A stretch of 64,000 nucleotides of DNA from Embleya hyalina (GTDB taxonomy: Bacteria; Actinomycetota; Actinomycetes; Streptomycetales; Streptomycetaceae). Below are positions 56,394-64,000 of the stretch, one piece after another. The stretch spans positions 124,001-188,000 of the forward strand of contig NZ_BIFH01000020.1 of the NCBI RefSeq assembly GCF_003967355.1, written 5' to 3'. The translations under genes and the position numbers were made by a program. The notes beneath the pieces were generated by a model that worked only from the letters and a program-made list of their open reading frames with translations, did no database searches and was not told where the DNA came from. The stretch's first letter is position 1. Each line of letters begins with the position of its first letter.

Positions 56394-56897
56394 CTACTCG
56401 GTGCCGGTGTGCTCCGCCTGCCGCCCGCATCCCTTCTTCGCGCGATAGAGCGCCTTCCAGGTGGCCTCGTTCGTGACCCCCGACGGATCGAGGCCGTTGC
56501 ACTTCTGCACCCACCGGACCCCGTCCGCGGTGGCCGCGTCGAACACCCCGGTCTCCGGCAACTCGCCGGGGGCTCCGGACCGCGTGTCGATCAGGCACTG
56601 CACCTGGGCGACCGCGTCGTCCCGATCCCCCTCACGCAGCTCCGGCCGGTTGTCCTTCGCCACGTGGTCGCAGCGCGGGGCGGCCGCCGCCGGCGAGACG
56701 GGGCCCGTCATCCCCGCGCCCAGACCCAGCGCCGCACACGAGCTCAGCGCGAGCGCCGCGACCCGCCCGCGCCGCGTCCGCCCGAACCCGGCGACCACCC
56801 GCCGCCCGGGCACCGAAATCGACACGCCCGACGGCGCCGGCGGCGGAGCGCCCCGTCGTGGGCCGCCGCAACGCCGGTTCCGCTGTACCGCATACAT
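56394..56897 (-). CDS. Secreted peptidoglycan-binding-domain protein
   Basis: A 167-residue protein: a long signal peptide (basic to residue 45, then RVAALALSSCAALGLGAGMTG and an AAAAP cleavage region near 80) and a mature part of about 85 residues that resembles the PG_binding_1 fold (AVAQVQCLIDTRS, TGVFDAATADGVRWVQKCNGLDPSGVTNEATWKAL). Four Cys in the mature part suggest two disulfides. It likely binds wall glycan. The ATG at 56897 follows AGGAGC at 6 bases. Confidence 0.75.
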   Translation of the reverse strand: MYAVQRNRRCGGPRRGAPPPAPSGVSISVPGRRVVAGFGRTRRGRVAALALSSCAALGLGAGMTGPVSPAAAAPRCDHVAKDNRPELREGDRDDAVAQVQCLIDTRSGAPGELPETGVFDAATADGVRWVQKCNGLDPSGVTNEATWKALYRAKKGCGRQAEHTGTE

Positions 56898-57267
56898 GTG
56901 TGCTCCTGACTGCCGATCCTGTCGACCGTGTCGACCTGTCCAGCGCCCGGAGAGCGGGTGCCCTCCGAACACGACCGACGTTAGGAGCCGGCAGCCGAGC
57001 CACCCATAAGTACGAGAACCCGACCTTCACACCACGAAAATGCCACAAATCACCCATATCACCTCCGTTTCACGCCACTGTCACCCTCCCCCGCGCCCCG
57101 ACCGCCCCGACCGGCCTGACCGGCCCGCCGGCCCGACAACGCCGACCACGCCCAGCCCCCACCACCACCCCGCACATCCGGTCGACAACCCGCCACCCCC
57201 ACCGACCACAAACGCCGACTCCCCACCCCGAACCACGCCCGGCCGCCCCCACCCCCTCCCCGAACCA
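56898..57267. other. 370-base gap upstream of the PG-binding gene
   Basis: A/T-richer start (56998-57080), which is likely the promoter of the PG-binding gene, followed by a Pro-codon-like CCC-rich stretch with no supported gene. It ends at the rnj terminator. Confidence 0.5.
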
Positions 57268-57306
57268 CGTGGGGCCCGCTACGAAGATTTCGTAGCGGGC
57301 CCCACG
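57268..57306. terminator. rnj terminator
   Basis: Eighteen-base perfect arms starting CGTGGGGCCCGCTACGAA around a GAT loop, 20 bases after the rnj stop on the minus strand. Confidence 0.93.
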
Positions 57307-57325
57307 CAAAACGGTCGACGAGGTC

Positions 57326-59014
57326 TCAGACCTCCACCACAACCGGCAGGATCATCGGCCGGCGCCGATAGGTGTCCGACACCCACTTGCCCACGATCCG
57401 CCGCACCTGCTGCTGCAACTGATACGGCTCCGCCACCCCGTCGGCGGCCGCCTTCTGCAGCATCTCCTCGATCTTCGGGATCACCGCGTCGAACCGGGCG
57501 TCGTCGATCCCCGATCCGCGCGCCGTGATGGTCGGCCCGCCGACCACCTTGCCCGAGCTGGAGTCCACGGCGAGGAACACGGACACGAAGCCCTCCTCGC
57601 CCAGGATCCGACGGTCCTTGAGCGAGGACTCGGTCACGTCGCCCACGGACAAACCGTCCACGTAGACGTACCCGGCCTGCACCTTCCCGGTGATCTTGGC
57701 GACACCGTCGACCAGGTCGACGGTCAGCCCGTCCTCGGCGAGGACCACCCGGTCCTTGCGCACCCCGGTCTTGACGCCCAGATCGGCGGCGGCGCGCAGA
57801 TGACGCCATTCGCCGTGCACGGGCATCAGGTTGCGCGGGCGCGTGAGGTTGAAGAAGTACAGCAGCTCACCGGCCGAGGCGTGGCCGGAGACGTGCACCT
57901 TGGCGTTGCCCTTGTGCACGACCTTGGCGCCCCATCGGGTCAGCCCGTTGATCACCCGGTAGACCGAGGTCTCGTTGCCCGGGATCAGCGAGGACGCGAG
58001 CACCACGGTGTCGCCCTCGACGATCCGGATCTGCTGGTGCGAACGGTTGGCCATCCGCGACAGCGCCGCCATCGGCTCGCCCTGCGAGCCGGTACAGACG
58101 AGGACCACCTCGTCCGGCGGCAGGTCGTCGAGCGTCTTGACGTCCACGACCAGACCGGCGGGGATCTTCAGATAGCCGAGCTCCCCGGCGATCTTCATGT
58201 TGCGCACCATCGAGCGGCCGACGAAGGCGACCTTGCGCTCGTAGGCGTACGCGGTGTCGAGCACCTGCTGGATGCGGTGCACGTGGCTCGCGAAGCTGGC
58301 CACGATGATCCGCTGGTCGGCGTCGGCGAAGACCCGGTCCAGCACGCCCGCGATGTCCCGCTCGGCCGGGATGAAGCCCGGGACCTCGGCATTCGTGGAG
58401 TCCACGAGCAGCAGATCGATGCCCTCGGTGCCCAGCCGGGCGAACGCCGGCAGGTCGGTCAGCCGGTTGTCCAGCGGCAACTGGTCCATCTTGAAGTCGC
58501 CGGTGTGCACGACGGTGCCGGCCTCGGTGCGGATCGCCAGCGCGAGCGCGTCCGGGATCGAGTGGTTCACCGAGATGAACTCGCACTCGAACGGCCCCAG
58601 CCGCTCGATGTCGCCTTCCTTGACCTCGAGGGTGTACGGCCGGATGCGGTGCTCGGTGAGCTTCGCCTCGATGAACGCGAGGGTCAGCTTCGACCCGATC
58701 AGCGGGATGTCGGCCTTCTCCCGCAGCAGGTACGGGACCGCGCCGATGTGGTCCTCGTGCCCGTGGGTCAGGATGACCGCCTCGATGTCGTCGAGGCGAT
58801 CCCGGATCGAGCTGAAGTCCGGCAGGATGAGGTCGACTCCGGGCTGCTCCTCCTCGGGGAACAGCACCCCGCAGTCGACGATCAGCAGCCGGCCGTCGAA
58901 CTCGAAGACGGTCATGTTTCGGCCGATCTCGCCGAGGCCACCCAACGGGGTGACCCGAAGGCCGCCCTTGGGCAGCACCGGCGGCGGGCCGAATTCGGGG
59001 TGGGGATGGCTCAA
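57326..59014 (-). CDS. rnj: Ribonuclease J
   Basis: 5'-3' exo- and endoribonuclease central to RNA decay and rRNA processing. The 562-residue metallo-beta-lactamase/beta-CASP protein shows LTHGHEDHIGAVPYLL near residue 80, VVHTGDFKMDQ, the beta-CASP VASFASHVHRIQQ block and VSGHASAGELLYFFNLTRP near residue 395. The start is taken as TTG at 59014, giving LSHPHPEFGPPP as in other streptomycete RNase J, with GGAGAG 3-8 bases upstream; longer forms lack a ribosome site. dapA lies upstream on the same strand. Confidence 0.94.
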   Translation of the reverse strand: MSHPHPEFGPPPVLPKGGLRVTPLGGLGEIGRNMTVFEFDGRLLIVDCGVLFPEEEQPGVDLILPDFSSIRDRLDDIEAVILTHGHEDHIGAVPYLLREKADIPLIGSKLTLAFIEAKLTEHRIRPYTLEVKEGDIERLGPFECEFISVNHSIPDALALAIRTEAGTVVHTGDFKMDQLPLDNRLTDLPAFARLGTEGIDLLLVDSTNAEVPGFIPAERDIAGVLDRVFADADQRIIVASFASHVHRIQQVLDTAYAYERKVAFVGRSMVRNMKIAGELGYLKIPAGLVVDVKTLDDLPPDEVVLVCTGSQGEPMAALSRMANRSHQQIRIVEGDTVVLASSLIPGNETSVYRVINGLTRWGAKVVHKGNAKVHVSGHASAGELLYFFNLTRPRNLMPVHGEWRHLRAAADLGVKTGVRKDRVVLAEDGLTVDLVDGVAKITGKVQAGYVYVDGLSVGDVTESSLKDRRILGEEGFVSVFLAVDSSSGKVVGGPTITARGSGIDDARFDAVIPKIEEMLQKAAADGVAEPYQLQQQVRRIVGKWVSDTYRRRPMILPVVVEV

Positions 59015-59141
59015 GTTCTCTCCTCGCCACGTGCCGCCGTCCGGCCGATCGATACTCGGCCGGACGGGAACGCGCAAAAGCTCGTGTTCGGCCCGAGCGG
59101 GTGTGGTACCCGCCCGGGGCACTACTTACAGATATTCCTGT

Positions 59142-60041
59142 TTACAGCTCTACCCCACCCGCCGAAAGATCCTGCCTCAGCTGCGCGATCTGTGCCTCGT
59201 CGGCCTCGATCAGCGGCAACCGCAGCGGCCCGGCGGGCAGGCCCTGCAATCCCAGTGCGGCCTTGGTGAGGATCACGCCCTGGGTACGAAAAATGCCGGT
59301 GTACACCGGAAGAAGACGCTGGTGGATCTCGCGCGCCTTGGCGACGTCGCCCGCCGTGAAGGCGTCGATCATCGCGCGGAGCTCCGCCGAAACGAGGTGT
59401 CCGACCACGCTCACCACACCGACCGCGCCGATGGACAGGAGCGGCAGGTTCAGCACGTCCTCACCGCTGTAGTACACCATGTCGGTGCGCGCCATCACCC
59501 AACTCGCCGAGGCGAGGTCGCCCTTCGCGTCCTTGTTCGCCACGATCCGGGGGTGCTCCGCGAGCCGGACCAGGGTCTCGGTCTCGACCGGCACGGCGCT
59601 GCGACCTGGGATGTCGTACAGCATCACCGGCAGCCCGGTCGCGTCGGCGACCGTGGTGAAGTGCCGGTACAGGCCCTCCTGCGGGGGCTTGTTGTAGTAC
59701 GGGGTGACCACGAGCAGACCGTGCGCACCGGCGGCCTCGGCCTGCCGGGCCAGCTCGACCGAGTGCCGAGTGTCGTTGGTGCCCACGCCCGCGACCACGA
59801 ACGCGCGATCGCCCACGGCCTCCAGGACCGCCCGGACCAGCTGCTCTTTCTCCGCGTCGCTCGTGGTGGGCGACTCGCCGGTGGTGCCGTTGACGACGAG
59901 TCCGTCGTTGCCGGCGTCGACCAGGTGGGCGGCCAGGCGCCGGGCGCCGGGGAGGTCGAGCGTACCGTCGGCCGTGAAGGGGGTCACCATCGCGGTGAGG
60001 ACCCGGCCGAAGGGGGTCTGGGGGGTAGACGTCGGAGCCAT
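59142..60041 (-). CDS. dapA: 4-hydroxy-tetrahydrodipicolinate synthase
   Basis: First committed step of diaminopimelate and lysine synthesis, condensing pyruvate and aspartate semialdehyde. The 299-residue TIM barrel has VNGTTGESPTTS, the Tyr in TPYYNKP, YDIPGRSAVP and the Schiff-base Lys170 in IVANKDAKGD. Feeds peptidoglycan precursors; dapB, the next enzyme, lies 3.2 kb away on the same strand. The ATG at 60041 has a TACGGT hexamer 7 bases upstream and no ribosome site, so it is probably leaderless. Confidence 0.95.
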   Translation of the reverse strand: MAPTSTPQTPFGRVLTAMVTPFTADGTLDLPGARRLAAHLVDAGNDGLVVNGTTGESPTTSDAEKEQLVRAVLEAVGDRAFVVAGVGTNDTRHSVELARQAEAAGAHGLLVVTPYYNKPPQEGLYRHFTTVADATGLPVMLYDIPGRSAVPVETETLVRLAEHPRIVANKDAKGDLASASWVMARTDMVYYSGEDVLNLPLLSIGAVGVVSVVGHLVSAELRAMIDAFTAGDVAKAREIHQRLLPVYTGIFRTQGVILTKAALGLQGLPAGPLRLPLIEADEAQIAQLRQDLSAGGVEL

Positions 60042-60048
60042 GGCCCAA

Positions 60049-60054
60049 ACCGTA
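60049..60054 (-). promoter_or_regulatory. -10 hexamer, leaderless dapA
   Basis: TACGGT on the minus strand is 7 bases from the ATG at 60041. Confidence 0.45.
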
Positions 60055-60179
60055 CCGGGCCCGTACCTGACCTGCGGGTAGCACCCGCCCTATGAGACCT
60101 CCACCGCCCAGGAGCCCGCCCCGCCGGCCCGAACGGCACCCGGACGAAACCGGGGACCGGGCCGAACGCGACAAGGGAC

Positions 60180-60215
60180 CAGGCGCTGCCCGCTCGGGGG
60201 TTCGAGCAGCGCCTG
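60180..60215 (-). terminator. Hairpin after the lipoprotein gene
   Basis: Arms CAGGCGCTGC and GCAGCGCCTG with an inner CTCG/CGAG pair. It lies between the minus-strand lipoprotein stop (60410) and dapA. The A/T-rich stretch 60245-60300 between them has no gene. Confidence 0.65.
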
Positions 60216-60409
60216 ATCTCTTTCAGTATCGACCACCACGGGCGAAACCTTAGGGATTCTGGCGAAAAATTTCCTATGTCACCCTATGTGCCGATTTGAC
60301 CACTCGGACGGCTCAACCGGCCTCCGCCCCGCGCCCGACCGCCTCCATCCGCTCCGCGACCATCTCGATCCGGCGTGCGGCGGTGAAGGGGGTGCGGCGG
60401 CCGACAGGG

Positions 60410-61132
60410 CTAACCGCCGCTCGGAGCCGCGCTCGTCCCCGCGCCCGTCGGCGAGGAGCGCGGCACCACCACCGTGCTCGGCTGGGTCGACGGCCCCTCG
60501 GCGGGCCGCGTCGGGGCACCCGCCGGCAGCGCCGCGGATGTCGTGAAGGTCACCCTGTCCAGCCGGGACATGTACGGCTGCACCTGGACCTCCAGCCTCC
60601 CGACCAGTTCCCTCGGCACCGCGAAGTTGTAGGTGATCACCGTGTCGACGTTCAGCGCGGCCTGATCCGGGCCGCTGCGCGCCGGGCCGACCTTGGCGAG
60701 GGCGCACGGCAGCGCGTCCGGCCCCGCGTACAGGGTCACCTGGAACAGGTCGGCGACCAGGTTCGATCCGGTCCGGTTGCCGTAGCGGATCGGGATCGCC
60801 ACGTCGACCGTCTCGCGCCGCTCGCCGGGCACGGCCGCCGTCCGGGTCACCGCCGGCGCCAAGGCGGTGACGGTCAGCCCGTTCGAGTAGGTGTGCGTCT
60901 GCTGCTTCTGTCCGGTCCGGCCGGACGGCGGCGGCGCGCCCGAGGGCGGCGGGGCGGCCGGTACGGAGCCGTCGGTCGGATTCTTGTCGGGCAGGTCCGG
61001 CGGATTGCCGGTGGGGCCCCCCGCGGCCGGCTTCGGCTTCTCGTCGTCGATCGTCGGACCCACCATGCAGCCGGTCGCGAGCACCGCGACCACCGCGCAC
61101 ACCGGGGCGATTCGTCGGACCCGGACCCCCAT
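60410..61132 (-). CDS. Lipoprotein of unknown function
   Basis: A 240-residue protein with a lipoprotein signal (VRRIAPVCAVVAVLATGC, lipobox Cys near residue 20), a Pro/Gly-rich linker to about residue 65, a beta-rich domain of about 125 residues (NGLTVTALAPAVTRT, IPIRYGNRTGSNLVADLFQVTLYAG, YNFAVPRELVGRLEVQVQPYMSR) resembling DUF4352-type immunoglobulin-like folds, and a disordered Ser/Pro tail. The ATG at 61132 is preferred because GGAGG lies 6 bases upstream. No linked operon. Confidence 0.7.
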   Translation of the reverse strand: MGVRVRRIAPVCAVVAVLATGCMVGPTIDDEKPKPAAGGPTGNPPDLPDKNPTDGSVPAAPPPSGAPPPSGRTGQKQQTHTYSNGLTVTALAPAVTRTAAVPGERRETVDVAIPIRYGNRTGSNLVADLFQVTLYAGPDALPCALAKVGPARSGPDQAALNVDTVITYNFAVPRELVGRLEVQVQPYMSRLDRVTFTTSAALPAGAPTRPAEGPSTQPSTVVVPRSSPTGAGTSAAPSGG

Positions 61133-61306
61133 GACCATCCTCCGCTGCCGCGCCCACCAATCCTTGGCCGACAGCGTCGCACGCCGCGCACGGGGGCGAG
61201 AGCGCCGGTGGCGCGTGTCGCCCACCGGTGTGTGCGTTCGGCGAGCGGCGGACAGGAAACCGCCGAGCGCGCGAGAATCGGCCGAACTCGACGATGGGGG
61301 CACCAC

Positions 61307-61852
61307 ATGAGCGATTCCTACGTACGGCCGGCCCACGCCGGAGACGGCCCCGCCCTGGGCTCCGCACACGCCCGGGCCTGGCACGACGCCTACACCGGGG
61401 TGCTGCCCGCCGCGGCCCTGGCGGCGGCCACACCCGAGGCGTTGGCCGCCGAATGGGAGGACGCCGCGGTCGCGCCACCCTCACCGCGCCACCGCGTCCT
61501 CGTGGCCTGCGCGGGCTCCACCGCGGCCGGCTTCGCGGCCCTCGTCCCCGGCTCGGACGAGGATCTCGACCCGGCCCGGGCGGGCGAGTTGGCGATTCTC
61601 GTGATCGACCCGGCCCGACAGCGCGAGGGGCACGCCTCCCGGCTGCTCACCGCGGTCGTCGCGGACGCGGTGTCCGACGGCGTGGACACGCTGGTGACCT
61701 GGGTCCTGGAGAACGACAAGCCGCTCTACGACTTCCTGACCGGCGCGGGCTGGGCCGCGGACGGCGCCACCCGCGAACTGTGGGTGGACGAACCCGGCGG
61801 CGCGGTGATCCGCCAGGTGCGACTGCACACGGCGGTCTCCCCGACGCCCTGA
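61307..61852 (+). CDS. GNAT family N-acetyltransferase
   Basis: A 181-residue acetyltransferase: YVRPAHAGDGPALGSAHARAWHDAYTGVLP at the start and the CoA-binding stretch ELAILVIDPARQREGHASRLLTAVV, followed by VTWVLENDKPLYDFLTGAGW, the usual last strand-helix. Substrate unknown. The ATG follows a GGGGG run. Divergent from the lipoprotein gene. Confidence 0.87.
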   Translation: MSDSYVRPAHAGDGPALGSAHARAWHDAYTGVLPAAALAAATPEALAAEWEDAAVAPPSPRHRVLVACAGSTAAGFAALVPGSDEDLDPARAGELAILVIDPARQREGHASRLLTAVVADAVSDGVDTLVTWVLENDKPLYDFLTGAGWAADGATRELWVDEPGGAVIRQVRLHTAVSPTP

Positions 61853-61995
61853 GCGGAATCCGACCACGTTCGTCGCCCCACCCGGGGTCGATCCGTTTCC
61901 GCCCGACGGCAATCCCCGTGACACCGGCGGGAAATCGGCGGGCGAAACGGCCGACGAACACGGTGAAGACCACACCGACGTGCCATTGAAGTGGG

Positions 61996-62011
61996 TAAGT
62001 CAGCCGACTTA
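61996..62011. promoter_or_regulatory. TAAGTC-AGCC-GACTTA operator
   Basis: A perfect 6+4+6 palindrome ending 11 bases before the GTG of the TetR gene at 62023. Very likely its autoregulatory site. Same geometry as the palindrome at 18172, different sequence. Confidence 0.75.
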
Positions 62012-62022
62012 ACGTGGGCGCC

Positions 62023-62751
62023 GTGAGCCGAACTCCGACCCGCGAGCGCCTTCTGCTCACCGCCGAGCGGCTGTTCGCCGTACACGGAATCGACGCGGTC
62101 TCGCTGCGCCGGATCAGTGTCGCGGCGAGTCAGCGCAACAATTCCGCCGCGCAGTACCACTTCGGCAGCAAAGAGGAATTGATCCGGGCGATCTTCGGCT
62201 TCCGGCTCGCGGCGGTCAACGGGCGCCGCGAGGACCTGGTCCGCGCACTGGTCCGGGCCGGCCTCGACCGGGACCCCCGGGCCCTGGCCGAGGCCATGGT
62301 GCGCCCGCTGGCCGAGCAGATCGACGTCGGGGGCAGCTTCTACCTGCGCTTTCTGGCCCGGGTGCACCAGCACCCGGGCGCCTCCGCCCACGCGCTGCCG
62401 GCGATGGGCCTGGAGGGCAGCTCACCGGAGTTCGCCCACCTGATCGACCTGGCGCTGGGACACCTGCCGACCGCCGTACGGCGCAACCGGTTGCGCCTGG
62501 GCGGCAGCCTGGCCGTGCACGCGACGGCCGATCGCGAGCAGCGCGTACACGAGGGGCAGGCGCACGACGTGTTGCCGCCCGCGGCGTTCGTGGAGGACCT
62601 GGTGGACGCGGTGGCGGGCATCCTGGCCGCGCCGGTATCGGCCCGGCTGCTCACCGCCCTGGACCCGACCGCCCTGAATCCGACCACCCCGCCACCGGCC
62701 GCGCCCCGCACGGCCGGGCCCGCGACACTCGACCGTCCGGCGGGGGTTTGA
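62023..62751 (+). CDS. TetR family transcriptional regulator
   Basis: A 242-residue regulator with the helix-turn-helix VSLRRISVAASQRNNSAAQYHFGSKEELIRAIF, whose QRNNSAAQYHFGSK segment resembles TetR regulators of lipid or drug genes. The C-terminal part is followed by a Thr/Pro-rich tail of about 30 residues. GTG at 62023 (VSRTPTRERLL) is preferred to GTG 62014. The upstream palindrome indicates self-repression. No obvious target gene adjoins it. Confidence 0.87.
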   Translation: MSRTPTRERLLLTAERLFAVHGIDAVSLRRISVAASQRNNSAAQYHFGSKEELIRAIFGFRLAAVNGRREDLVRALVRAGLDRDPRALAEAMVRPLAEQIDVGGSFYLRFLARVHQHPGASAHALPAMGLEGSSPEFAHLIDLALGHLPTAVRRNRLRLGGSLAVHATADREQRVHEGQAHDVLPPAAFVEDLVDAVAGILAAPVSARLLTALDPTALNPTTPPPAAPRTAGPATLDRPAGV

Positions 62752-62760
62752 GGACACACC

Positions 62761-63219
62761 CTAGGCCGACGCGGCCGGCGCCCGGCCAGCGTGCAGGCGG
62801 ATCGCGGTCAGCATGGCACGGCGCCCGCGCGCGTTGTCGCGCGCGTCGCCGTAGGCCACGGCCAGCCGGTACCAGCCCCGCCAGTCGTCGGGCGCGGCCT
62901 CCACCTCGGCCTTGCGCCGCTCGAACACCTCGTCGGCGCTGTCCCGATCGACCCGCCCGCCGGGGGTGCGGGCCAACTCGTCGGCCGGCAGCCCGCCCTC
63001 GGCCTCCAACTCGCGGGCCAGCCGCTGCATCGCGAAGCCGAAGCGCACCTCGCGCCAGATGTACCAGGCGCCCACCACCGGCACGAGCAGGATCGCCAGC
63101 CCGAGCACGATGGTGACCGGCTCCCCGTCGCGAATCGCGATCATCCCGCGACTGCCGACGAGGAACACGTAGAAGACCAGAACCGCGATCAGCACGAGCG
63201 CGGTGACACGTTGCCTCAC
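62761..63219 (-). CDS. Small membrane protein downstream of dapB
   Basis: A 152-residue protein with two membrane helices at about 6-23 (VTALVLIAVLVFYVFLVG) and 36-55 (IVLGLAILLVPVVGAWYIW), then a cytosolic helical region with a TPR-like unit (DDWRGWYRLAVAYGDARDNARGRRAMLTAIRL). A similar small membrane-protein gene sits beside dapB in streptomycetes. Function unknown. The GTG at 63219 is 5 bases after the dapB stop, so the two are probably one operon. Confidence 0.72.
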   Translation of the reverse strand: MRQRVTALVLIAVLVFYVFLVGSRGMIAIRDGEPVTIVLGLAILLVPVVGAWYIWREVRFGFAMQRLARELEAEGGLPADELARTPGGRVDRDSADEVFERRKAEVEAAPDDWRGWYRLAVAYGDARDNARGRRAMLTAIRLHAGRAPAASA

Positions 63220-63224
63220 GATGC

Positions 63225-63998
<774 letters not shown>

Positions 63999-64000
63999 AG

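Overview
The window is very GC-rich with dense, third-position G/C coding on both strands. Gene content and order match Streptomyces and its close relatives (Streptomycetaceae): sucB end, lipB-lipA, DUF4191, RDD, glnA, glnE, glnA2, nadE and panB, followed by DUF3046, lhr, nei, clgR, cinA, pgsA, rimO, a RodZ-like gene, ftsK, an osaB/osaA/osaC-like osmostress cluster, rnj, dapA and dapB. It is core chromosome. I see no tRNA or rRNA gene, prophage, insertion sequence, CRISPR array or biosynthetic cluster.

1-12 kb: the 3' end of sucB, an SDR epimerase, a five-unit 41-bp tandem repeat, an FAD-dependent oxidoreductase, an HTH/TPR regulator facing a membrane-anchored CBM2-like protein, then lipoate synthesis (lipB, lipA), DUF4191 and RDD membrane proteins meeting at a strong terminator, glnA behind a textbook double GlnR box, and an AraC regulator with a VOC protein. 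12-30 kb: an MFS exporter behind three ATACC/GGTAT dyads, a PAP2 phosphatase, glnE, a TetR regulator with its palindrome, glnA2 (no adenylylatable Tyr), nadE, a membrane-anchored EEP hydrolase, an MFS-TetR efflux operon, panB, an M50 protease and an AI-2E-type permease.

30-45 kb: DUF3046, the Lhr helicase and Nei glycosylase (DNA repair), a small lipoprotein, an SDR, ClgR (Clp protease regulator), then a tight leftward row cinA-pgsA-rimO and the rodZ-like and ftsK genes. 45-54 kb: a stand-alone response regulator (OsaB-like), a 1897-residue hybrid histidine kinase with 11 HAMP domains in series (OsaA-like) and a divergent HATPase-PAS-GAF-PP2C regulator (OsaC-like). 54-64 kb: accessory small genes (GNATs, an apparently inactive DUF559 protein, secreted and lipid-anchored proteins, a TetR) interleaved with core genes rnj, dapA and dapB.

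The main themes are nitrogen control (GlnR boxes, GlnA, GlnE, GlnA2), lipoate/NAD/pantothenate cofactor synthesis, osmotic and envelope stress signalling, and lysine/peptidoglycan precursor synthesis. Two features cross the window. At least eleven genes have a -10-like TAnnnT hexamer (or close variant) exactly 6-7 bases before the start codon, as expected of leaderless mRNAs. The left half and the right half match two blocks that, from memory, lie far apart on the S. coelicolor chromosome, so a rearrangement junction probably lies near 27.4-29.5 kb.
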